Origin: Acanthaster planci
Taxonomy: Eukaryota; Echinodermata; Asteroidea; Valvatida; Acanthasteridae
Direction of reading: 5' to 3'
Assembly (NCBI RefSeq): GCF_001949145.1
Contig: NW_019091373.1
Coordinates: 382,042-446,041 of the forward strand
DNA: 64,000 nt
Under the pieces are notes generated by a model that ran no database searches, was not told the DNA's origin, and saw only the letters and a list, made by a program, of their open reading frames with translations. The position numbers and the translations under genes are program-made. This document shows, piece by piece, positions 50,560-61,400 of this stretch (the first letter of the stretch is position 1; every line of letters begins with the position of its first letter).

Positions 50560-53500
50560 CTGATTCCACAGCAGACGGCAACTTTTTATTTTGGTGAACG
50601 TACTCGTAATGCATAAGCAGCTCAGTTTCCAAAACGTATTTCAACAGAATAAGGTCTGAAGCTGCAACATAAATTTCCAATTAACGCCGAGAAGAGAAAG
50701 GACAGAGGAAAGGTTGCAGACAAAGTGCTGAGAAACTTTATTTGCTATATTCGTACTCCAGAAAAAGTGAATTTTAAATTGTGCAGATTTTGGGAGACAT
50801 GGGCAGGGAGGGGTGAAATTTTGGGACGCCGGGAGATTTTCTTTTCTATTTTGTTTATTTGTGGGAAAGGGTTGAGAAAAAGGGGGATGTTGTCCTTACC
50901 TTTTGCTCTTTGGGCAACTGCTTATCATTAACCGGGAGAGGGTTAAAAGTTTGATCCTCCCTCCGAGGTCTAACTATACTTATACAAGCCGCTGTGAACT
51001 AGTGTCTGGTGCCAGGGGTCCAATGGCCACGTGCTGGGAGCTTACAAGCAGATATGGAAAGATAACGCCCGGAAATTTTTTTTAAATCTGGGATTGATTA
51101 AGGTAAACCATTGCCCTCAAGCCTTCCAGAAGCGTGAGTCCCAAAGTTTAACATCTCCTAAAAAGGGCATAAAGATATTTCAAAATTGCTCCTCCCCCCC
51201 CAAAAAAATGTTCCCCCTGCCCCCGAAAATAAGGTGGATCTGCCCTTATCAAGCGCGCTGCAAACTTATAGGCCTATGGACGTCACCGTACCGTAAACAC
51301 ACTGTGCACAGGTGAAGCGATACCTTTTTTGACAACTTCGAATGAGTGCGTGTCTCTGTCCTCTCTCAGTTTCCTGGCCACTTTCGGCAGTTGACGCCTA
51401 ACGTCCGTGTAACGTGACTGGCCGTACGTTCTTTCTCATGGGTGCAAATTTGACACACCATGATCTGCTCAGTCAATCTTACAACGGATGGGCAACACCG
51501 AGTAACTGGGCAAATGCGTTTTGGGCCTTGCCAAATATTGTGCGGTGGGACTGACGAGCAAAGTCTGCGAAAGTCATATTAAACACAATGTTGTATAGGA
51601 TCTTCCAAAATTTGGGCTAATTAACCGATTTCCATAATGTCAAGATCAAAGGAACTTTACTACAAGGTCGACATCATCTTCGTAGTGTCCATATAAGAAG
51701 TGCTTGCCTACTAGCTACGAACACTTGAGCCATACCCTTGATACCAAGAACTTAGCCAAAGGAACACCGAAGGCACTTTTCCCGGATCTTAGCTTGCCAA
51801 GAACAAACTGCTCGATCATGTAATGTGCGCCCCTTCCTTTTCCCGAAGATGCCTTGAAATTGCAAGGTCAACAGTGCAACTGCAGAACAGACTTGGTTAG
51901 CTGCAGCGATCCTCTTGCTCCCAATGTTGCCTGCGGCGGTCGAAAAACTCTTCAACCGTCCTGTCTTGTGACACAATGGTTTTCGTCGTCAAGTGACTGA
52001 CGAACAACGTAAGTAATGGTTGCCTTGTATAACAGTGAAATGAATGAGTCAGAGATTCAATGCAAAAATAAAGTCCATGACCAATTTTTGGATAATTCAG
52101 AGCAGGGACCCTCTTTTTGAAATGGAACGATTAACAAACTTGGGTCTATGAAAAGAAATAAAAGCATAAGAGCCTACCTAGTACCTAGAGGCCTTCGCGA
52201 TGCATATAACTGCTGCAAGATTTAACCAATGTAAAAAAAGGCCAGGTGTGATCCTGCATTTAGGGATGAAGTTAAGAAAACGTCCAAAAAAATGGTCCTT
52301 GTTCATTTTAAAGAGTAACAATCGAAGGGGATACGCTTGTAAATCTCTTGACATCCCTTATAAAAGCGGTTTTCATAATGAACTATTTGAGAAGACGCTG
52401 TACGTTCATCCATGCTGGGTTTCGCATCAGTGTCACGGTCTCCTGATCGAAGGGTCCGTCAACCCTGTGCCAGAAAACTCCGCCACGAGTTTGCGGAAGA
52501 CCGTCCAATTAAATGCTGATCAGCTGGACATTATTAGAGAATGGTGTAGGAATGATAAGCCTAGGTGACGTGCAGACATGACCCACACGAACTGATTTTG
52601 CTCTGCCAGAAAGTGTGTAATAAGGAGGGAAAATGGGAATACGGGTACGTCGTGGGCCAAAACCATGATCCAAAACTCCGCCGGTCTCGGCCCGTCCTCT
52701 TCTTCAAGTTGCTAATCTGCGCTGTTTGGGTCCAGATCCTTCGAACCTCGGGCGTGATAACTAGTTCTGCAGACCACTCCTCCCCGACATCCCTCGTCAA
52801 CTTCGCTTCGTCGACCACCACCTTGATCGTGTGTCATGAAACAAGCACCTCATAAAACTTCAAATAAGGCTGATGCACATCCGGTTTCTCGTGTCCCACA
52901 ACAGGTAGAAATCAACGACCCTTGGCGAAAAGGACGATGGAATTCTGTACGTTTTTGACATGAAATACTATATCAACAAAGTATCATCTTTTACATGGTC
53001 CGACAATGTAACCATTACAACAGCATGGGAAACGCCAGCATTGTGGGCAATCCGATGGGATCCAATCGTTTTCAAGATCTCGTGGTGGGCAATGTCGTTC
53101 CAACAACGACGCGCGCACACTACAATTTCAGGCATTGCCGTGCGGCTTGACGAATTTGTGATATTTGACAGAATGAATGGACAGTGTACCTAAGGATGGA
53201 AGTACTCAAAATTCAGATTAAAAATTAAAGTTCCCCATTCGTCGGGTTCACAACTTTTTCGCACATGGGGAATCGCCTTTCAAGAAAGTTTGAGACGCGA
53301 GTGCAATGACTAAAATTGGAAAGCAACAGGAGAAAGGTCTGCAGGTAATATATAATGCAATAACTGCGTTGTAAAAAAAAGAGTGAATGAATGAAGAGCT
53401 GGACTAGGGCCGATGATGTCCCTAAATGAGCTTTTGACCTCCTGGAAATCAAACTGCAGTAATAACAATTGAACTTTGGTATAGACTCGACGGCAGATTG
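50560..53500. other. G+C-richer intergenic region with decayed coding-like stretches
   Basis: Base composition rises above the rest of the window. A plus-strand open frame at 52200-52568 includes SNNRRGYACKSLDIPYKSGF and ATSLRKTVQLNADQLDIIRE. A minus-strand frame at 52561-52821 includes DEAKLTRDVGEEWSAELVIT and can be extended upstream across one stop. Both look like eroded protein-coding DNA, but I cannot assign them to a family, and adjacent frames carry stops. They may be transposon or pseudogene remains. A C-run/A-run junction occurs near 51193-51208. Confidence 0.35.
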
Positions 53501-53514
53501 TCATTGACGTGTTA

Positions 53515-53696
53515 TCAGTGGGGGGGGGTACCAGTAACTTACGGGAGGGGTACCAGCTTTCAGTGGTGTTTTTTTTTGGGGGGGGGCAAGTTTTTATTAG
53601 CCTTGTTCAATATCCATTCATCCGTTTTTAGAGGGGGGAACCTGGGGCGCGGGGAATGGGGGGCATGTGCCCCCCCCCGGTGGCTATACGCCACTG
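53515..53696. mobile_element. Fragment of a CAGTGGCGTA-type hAT-like element
   Basis: The right end at 53696 read inverted is CAGTGGCGTATAGCCACC followed by a long G-run. This is a widespread terminus of short hAT-type elements in animal genomes. The left end (CAGTG then G-run, from 53515) is only partly similar. The inside is G-run rich. No matching flanking repeat was found. Confidence 0.6.
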
Positions 53697-53832
53697 TGGA
53701 TTGTTAACCTCTCACGTTTGATACAACAGTCGCGACACATCCATCTGGTCAAAGTGTAGGATCTCCTGTTTGTGATGGCTGCTTCATCTGCAGACTGTCA
53801 CCGCAAGAACTTCATTATCTAGACTCGGGAGC

Positions 53833-54263
53833 CCTTTCTCCAAAGTTGTAATGACTCGAATCACATGTTTTGGTGACCTGACTCGATTCAAGTCTCGACA
53901 GGTAAATGACTTGACTCGAATCTCTGCCACCAAATTAATCTCTCATGGAGACTCGAGTACAAGCTTATAACACTCGAGTCTCCAAAAAAAATGAAAAGCG
54001 TTGATATCTGTCACCCCGATTTATTTTCAGTATGTCTAAATGAAAATAAAAATGCCAAAAAATGACTTACATGTATAGTTGTGTTTTATTGTACTTTGTT
54101 CAAAAATTTGTGACTCAAATTGACTTGAGCTTGGTACATGACTCAACTACACAATGTCACTCGACTCGACTTCTTGACCCAATGACTCGACTCAAATCAC
54201 AATGTTAAAATGACTCGACCTGAGTCACCAAATTTAGTGACTAGTTACAACACTGCCTTTCTC
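53833..54263. mobile_element. Non-autonomous hAT-like element (415 bp) with exact 8-bp target duplication
   Basis: cctttctc at 53833-53840 and 54256-54263 flank an element. Its ends are CAAAGTTGTAATGACTCG and, inverted, CAGTGTTGTAACTAGTCAC. The inside is made of degenerate GACTCGA/TGAGTC words in both orientations. The 8-bp duplication and CA-start ends fit the hAT superfamily. There is no transposase. Confidence 0.85.
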
Positions 54264-54799
54264 CCATCGGCATGAAAACCTGAGACCCTCGCCCAAGCTC
54301 CTTAGTGTGAAATCTCAGACTACAACATAACCATCTCCAGGCAAAACTGTCACTTCTTCTACATTGACATATAGTTGAAGTGGTGAAAACATCGAGAGGA
54401 AGTGCTAGGCCTAATTATTTCTATTTTGAAGCTCCAATCATCATAACTGAAAGGGATGTACACAGTCTGAGCGTCTTACGTTCTCCTTTGAACGGACGTC
54501 GACGGTTGAACAACGGCAACCTGTGCACACGGTGCAAGCCACGCTTAATTTGCTTTCAGTGCCCACTGCCGAAAAAAAGCGTGCACCCGGGGGGGGGTGT
54601 TCCCGAACAAAATGTTCCCCCGTTCTGCCACTGGACGGATATCTAAATCCTTTAACGAGTTTGTAACAGACAACCAGCCTGAGCACTGCCTCGATTTTTC
54701 AATCAAGGATCAACTAACTAAGACCACCCTAAAGAAATGTGACATCGATGGTCACACCTGGGAGAATCCATCTCAAGACTTATTCCTCTGGCCGCTTTC

Positions 54800-55273
54800 T
54801 TGCAAAACTTGAAGGAACAAGCTTTTTTGAGCATTGCCAGATGCAACAGAGAGAAAACAAGCAGTTCGAAAGAAAGAATTGCGATCGCCAACTTCAGCGA
54901 TTCTGATGGCCATATCACTCTCTCTCTCTGTAATGTGCAAGATGAAATAGCCGCTTTAAATCTGGATTGGATTCTTGAGCTAGTCAGAAAGGTCATGAAA
55001 AAAGAAGGAACAGCATCCAAATCTTTGGATTTGCTTCGAATCCCCGGCAGACTAGAAAGCATGTACTCCGAGCTCTGTGCCTCTCTGATTTTTTTACAGA
55101 CAAAAGAGGGCGCTGGTCATTGCGACTATGGTGATCCAAATCATATCAACTGGCTGCGGCTAGCTTCCACCGCGCCGCGGCCTCTCGCGGCGGCACACAT
55201 CGTTCTGCAACTGGAACTGGTAAACGACGCGGCTCTGACTGGACCATCGGCCGGTGTTTCCCACATGTACTGA
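54800..55273 (+). CDS. Uncharacterised open frame just upstream of the P450 start
   Basis: 157 codons from ATG 54800 to TGA 55273, ending 31 bases before the CYP46 start codon. The peptide includes RIAIANFSDSDGHITLSLCN and ALNLDWILELVRKVMKKEG, with a charged helical middle and an Ala/Leu/Pro-rich end. The last part translates the CpG-rich stretch near 55165-55200 (ccgcgccgcggcctctcgc). A minus-strand frame is also open over 54718-55062, which weakens the case. It could be a short gene, an open stretch in the P450 leader and promoter, or chance. No family is recognised. Confidence 0.2.
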   Translation: MQNLKEQAFLSIARCNREKTSSSKERIAIANFSDSDGHITLSLCNVQDEIAALNLDWILELVRKVMKKEGTASKSLDLLRIPGRLESMYSELCASLIFLQTKEGAGHCDYGDPNHINWLRLASTAPRPLAAAHIVLQLELVNDAALTGPSAGVSHMY

Positions 55274-55304
55274 GCAGGGGCCCTTGAAGTAGGGTTTATT
55301 TTAA
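55100..55304 (+). promoter_or_regulatory. Probable CYP46 promoter/5' UTR region
   Basis: This is the G+C- and CpG-richest short stretch near the gene, immediately upstream of the start codon. No TATA box is seen, and a transcription start cannot be placed. A TAA stop in frame directly before the ATG (55302-55304) closes the upstream frame. Confidence 0.35.
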
Positions 55305-55453
55305 ATGGCTTTTCTACAAATTCTAGGTACCTTGTTGATTTCGGTGGTACTGTTTCTTCTGACAGCTTTTGGTAGTCTGTTTCTTACATACACGCTGTAC
55401 CTGCACTACGTGCACGTCAAACACAGCCACATTCCGGGCCCGAAGCGGACAAG
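55305..55453 (+). CDS. CYP46A1: CYP46-type P450 exon 1
   Basis: Encodes MAFLQILGTLLISVVLFLLT and the rest of the membrane anchor, then the Pro-rich hinge HSHIPGPKRT. The donor AAG/GTAACG splits a codon after two bases. The ATG has T at -3 and G at +4, a weak context, but an in-frame TAA lies directly before it and no other start gives the anchor. Confidence 0.88.
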
Positions 55454-58400
55454 GTAACGTTACTATACTTGGAACTTGTCACATGACTCCCTTCGTCTGT
55501 GTTCTTTCAATAACAGTCATGATGTAATCATAATGAAGACTGGCGTCCAACCTGGGCTAGGGTGGGATCGGTGGCTATGATCTGCACGATCACCCGTACC
55601 CGATTGCTTTTCCAAGAAATCTCTAACTTCCCTTTTTAAAACAGTCTGCCACAACCGCAAATTAGGGCTTAAGATTGCACATTATCCTGGGAACTGTGGA
55701 GTCCTACATCTGCCCCACTCCCCTCCCAAAGCTAAGCTGTGATTGGTCATTGGAATGGAAGCAAATTGGACCAATCACAGTGCAGCTTTAGTCTGTGGGT
55801 GATGGCAAAACAAAACAAAAAGATAGGAGCTGTGTTGCAATTAGTCAAGCTATCACACAGCTGACAGTTATTGACGTTACATGCTGCTGATTTTCTGTAG
55901 TGTGGATGGGCAAAATGCTTATGAATTTCACCATTTTAATGAGGATATAAGGTGAATAAACCTCCCCATCTGACATCTAATCTAACTTCACCAAGAAGGC
56001 ATATATGAAATTTGGTTACACAAATAGCCGTGATGGCAGAGTAAGTTAGCACAATCAAAACAGCCAAAATGTGTTTATGGGAGTTTGTACATGGCTATTC
56101 CTAATATGTACAAACCTTAGACATTACAGTTCTGGAAGTATCGGTAGGCCTACAGGATGTAGACCCTTGAATAAGTGAGCTGTCATAGTAGAAAACAGTG
56201 AGAAGTAACTCTGCTTCAAAAAATCCAGAGAAATATTTCTCAGATGTTGAAGACACATATTGAATTAAAACTCATTCCCTGATTTTTCATTTTCCTTTCA
56301 AATTCTAGTAGCTTACATGTAACTGTAGACCTACTAACTAGGGTGTTAGAACCTTTTTCAATTTAAGCTTGATCAATAGTGTCACTGATCCCGTCCAAAA
56401 TTCACAAAAGGAGTTCTAGTACCTTAGTGGGCTCAGCTGTTGAAGATATTTGTCACCAGAAATGTCCTTAAAACGGCTGTGAAGCCAATCACCATTGTGA
56501 AAATTCATGCCCACACTCCATTGGTTGCAAAATGGATTAATTTGGAAGGTGCTGTTCTGTCCAATAATTTCAGAAATACAAGCTGGTAATCCTAATGGTA
56601 GCTTCCATCCTTCTTGACAAATCATCTAGTCCTATGTTTTTGGCCTGTACATGTATTTGCTGGCACCAAAACCAGTAACGTCCGAACTGTTTGGGAGGAA
56701 TACTTTATGAGAAGAACATGGCCAAGCAAGGAGTCATTGAAATAGGAAGAGTTCCATAGCCTGCCACACTACCTTGGACCTTGTGCACTAGGTCTGTGCT
56801 GGGGCTATTGACAGAATAAGTCTAAGTACTTTCACAGAAAACTTGACCCTTATTCTCTTCTAATTTAGTGTTTCTTAATGAGACTTCATGTTGAGGAAGA
56901 AGACAGGTTAAAAAATTCTTTCTTGTTTGATTTCTCCTTTCATTTTTTTTTTTTTGGTCGGGGGATACCTTGGCTGTTTCAGTTTCATTTTCTTATCTGC
57001 TCTCGAATGGAGAAGTTTTCACTGAGGTGGGAAAAGATATGCCCTGCTCGTATTTTTGTGCCTCACCTCCATGTGGGGCTTGCCCTGTCCCCTCTTCTCC
57101 ACGTAAATGACAATTTGCTTTTGAGCGGAGTTAGAGTTAGTGTTCATTCTACATAGACAAAGGAGTCTGGCCATGGGCATGGAAGAGGGGACCTCTCATC
57201 CCCACTTTCTTCTCCCAATAAAATTGGTAAAAATAAATAAAATAAAAAATGGAAAACATTCTTCCCCATGAAAAAAGAACACAAGGGAAAGAAACAAATA
57301 CTTGGAAAGTAATGAAACTCTCTTATTTGCTTCAAAATATGTGTACCTCAGAATTAACCCCCTTGTCCCTTCTATCTATCGTTGATGGTTTGCCAGTTTG
57401 TTGCTGATGAGTGCTCCCCCTCTTGGAAAGAGCTTTGGCCTCTTCCTGATGACACCCATTGGTCAAATTTCGTTTGAATTTCAAATTTCAGATTTTTAAA
57501 AAAGTTTGTCTGGACTAATTGCCTTGTTGGCCGTGGATGATGACAAACCTTTTTGTGTGGTGTTTTATTTTGTCGTAGTTTTTATTGGGGAAACTTGGCA
57601 GAATTGTCCGTAGCCATTAAAAGGAACCAGTTGATTGACGACCTTCTGTTTGAGTGGTAAGTGGAGTCCTTGTATATTTTGTCTTATGTACACATGATAT
57701 GTTTACTTTAAAGATGTTTTGTCACTGTTATCACTTAAGCCAAATATGCAATAATATTTAACACTTTGACACTAAATACAGTATTACTATTTTAAATAAT
57801 TATAAACCAGGTTTCCCTTTACGAGGTTGTTCATCTGGGTCTTGAAGTCTTTTAGCATACATATACATTTATTATAACTGAACCAAACAATAGCTTTTTC
57901 ACAAATGATTTGACATTTTTTTACATTAACCCTAACATTCCTGAATCCTCCAATTTTAATGTGATTTTGCACACACACTAGGGAGTTTTAAAGGTCTTTT
58001 AGGTCTTCAGAATGTACCAGGATTTCAAACAGTTCTTGTCTCCTGTTTTATCGTATAGAGTTTTAGTAGTCATGCAAAAATGCTCTGCATAAAAGGGTTC
58101 AATCCCACAACAAGTAAAAATGGAACAAAATAGTAGCCAAGTACCAATGTAAACACGATAAATGTAAATTTACACAAAGACCGAGACCACAGTGCTAAGG
58201 TCAAGCTGCAAGAAGATGAGAGGGTATTCAGTACAAACCAATGGATTACTATGTTCACAAGGCTTTGACCGGGGGGGAGGGTCTTGGTGTCCTTTGGACA
58301 CCTTGTAGGATATTTTTAATACCCATTTTTGATGTGCAAATTGATATTTCCATATTTTTTTAGGTGTTTTTTTTTTCAAGGTAAATCTGAACATGCAGCA

Positions 58401-61400
58401 TTAGCGTGCCCAGAAAAGCCAGTGGTTTGAACTCCGAATTCTTGGCACCAAAAGTCGGGCCTCTTGTCAAGTTGGTGGTGAGGGGGATAAACCAGTAATG
58501 GCATACCTAAGTGGGAAAGTTTAAAAATAGATGTTTAAGTGTTAATAACATACTAGAAGCAGATGAAGAATTTCTGTGAAACTGTGCCATTGTGTTGTAT
58601 TGTACTTTACAGGAACAGATCACAAAGATTTGTGCTGCATTACTAATTAAATTTGTAAATTTTCTCACAACACTTAAATCCATAACGGAAGATTACCACC
58701 ACCACCCCCCCACACACAAACTAGATGTTCCCTGAAAAGGCCAAATAAAACATACGTCATGAGGGTAAGATAACCATAAAATGAAAGTGCTCTGGAGGCC
58801 GCATTCTTATAAATATGGTCAACTACTGAATATATTGCAGTGTTTATTATTGTTGCTTGATACTAAAGCCAGTTCTCTAATTCCTGAGACTGAAAGCTGG
58901 GCAAATCCTATTTATCCTGCATACCAAGACCTAACACTAGGTCTAGGTTCACCACAACAGCTGGTACATGGAACTCAGATGAAGATGACCAGGTTTTTCC
59001 CACTTACACAAAACACAGGTCCAAGCAGTATGGCCGAGTTTTTGTGTTCTACATCACGCACAAAGTCTTTGTTCAAGTGAACATTCCAGAAGCCATCAAG
59101 GTGAGATTATTACATTGCTTGCATTTGAGGCAGATTTGACAATCATAAACAGCATAAAATCATGTCTTATATATCTGTATTTTGGATTCTCTCAAGGTGT
59201 TGTTGGAATGAGCTACAAGTAATTCTGATTTGTTTTGAGGGAACCTTTGCAAGTGTCCTGCTGCTCAGCAAGGATTTTACAATTTTTATTTCCCAAGAAA
59301 TCAACCATTGCCCTTTTTAGTCACTGGAATTTCTTACCAACACCAAGGACACATAACACCTTTTATTACAGTTTCTGTAAACATTTTCAAAGTAGAGTAA
59401 ATCTGCAGCTGTGCCACAATGGCATATTATACGAATAATGAATGTTTCACATCAGTGCAACGGCAAAAATAATTTCATGAGGTGACAGATGAAGTTATTC
59501 TTACCATTGTACCAATGTGAAATGGTCATTATGTATTTGATACAACACCTGCATAAATCCTCTTCATCTGATTGGTTAAGCCCTGATATTACTTCTTGTA
59601 TTAGGAGAACAAACAGTCCTCTTGTACGAGGTGCTGCCCACTGGTAGTACCTTGCAATGTTAGACTGGTTCTCATTCATACATTATTTTCTTCTTTCTTA
59701 CTGGGAATGAAATGCTTGGAATGGGGGCAGTCAAGTGAAATGAAGTTCTATTCAATGGATACCATAGAATATAATGAATAATTTAGTGACTTGTGATTAA
59801 TGATTCACCAATCAGATGACAGGCATTTATGCAGGTATTGTATGAAATGCCCGATTTATTGCAGAATGGAACGTCCGTTTTTGCGTTGTGGCTGTGATCA
59901 ACCATCCACTGATCATATGCAGGGGGGCTTTATTTGGGTGTTGTTTATTGTTAATTGTTTAGAATCAAAGTTAGTGTCTTGTTCCACAGGATATTTTACT
60001 TGTGGATAATTTCCCGAAGCCACGAAGAGGCTACAGGTTTTTGGAACAACTGTTTGGGCAACCGTTTATGGGTAAAAGCCTTGTGACAGAAACTGACCAT
60101 GAAACCTGGAAACCCATGAGTGCCATGTTTAGTCCGACTTTCCATCGCAAGTAAGTCCCTGAAACCCATTTACATCCAAGCATTAAAGTAGTACATGTAT
60201 ATTCACACACAGCAACTTTTTGGCATTTTACATTTTCTTTTAAAAGTGGCAAAAGGTGATATTTTCCGTCATATCGAATGTAAAGTCTCTGCCAATTTTT
60301 CAACACCAAAAACAGAATGAAGACCAGCTTTGGTGTTTCATGATCAGTACATTTAAACTATAAAGTTCTTTTTGTTACACCTTTGAATTGGACTGAAAGG
60401 TGTCAACTTCAACAATACCCACAACAATTCTCACAAATGGTCTACAGTTCAAAAGATTGGCATTAAAGACCAACGCGAATGGTTCTAAAAGTTTTGAAAA
60501 TAAACTATTATTGTGTTTAGTGCGTAATAAATCATATATTCATTTCCAAATCATGTCTGTATTGCATCTGTATTTTTTGTAATTTTGCCGAAACTTTTGA
60601 ACTATGTATTCAAGATTTATGATAAATGTCCTTAATCTTACCGCTGGCGGCGCTGTTGAGAAATGAAATTTGTATGTAGCAATACCGGAATAAACATTGA
60701 TACTGGTATCCGTGACACAACCGGTTCCGCTACAGACGTACATGTACATGAACATGGAGCTACATGTGCTTGCACCGTGTACCAGAGATCGATCTGTGTG
60801 CCAGGTCTAATGTGCTGCATTATCTCTTTCCGGCGAGAGTTTGTGCTCCTTTTTTCATGATTGACAATAATAATGAATTCGTGTGTCGTTGCTTTATGTA
60901 CTAGAAATTCCGCAAAAGAACTGGTATTGAAATTCTTTGAGTTTCCGAAGAATGAGAGCATTCCTCAAGATCATGCTGTCGTCTGCGGCTACACGTGCTA
61001 TGCATGCCTAAAGCGCACACACTGTAGTATTTCTTCTTGTAATACAATATTAATTAATTAGATGCTAATGAGTCGTGACGACACGTCCATTTTTGTAGTA
61101 CCGGACAGGTCTCACAGGAAAAATGGGTTAAAAAATGTGTTTTATGAACACCAAAACGTTGTATTGCAAGGGAGATATTGATTATTAGACTTGGCTCTTC
61201 TGATCCAATATGAGAAAAGTTAGCATTGTTGGAGTTAGTCTTTAATAATTTTCATTCACATAAAACAGTTGGTTTTTCTGCTCATCGAAAAAAAAAGAGG
61301 TCAGTTTGTGTGTCAGTCGCTGTTGTGCACACATTCTTCTGGAATACTGACCACAGCAACAAGGCCTGTGATTTTACTGCTACAAGTTACATCCTCCTTT

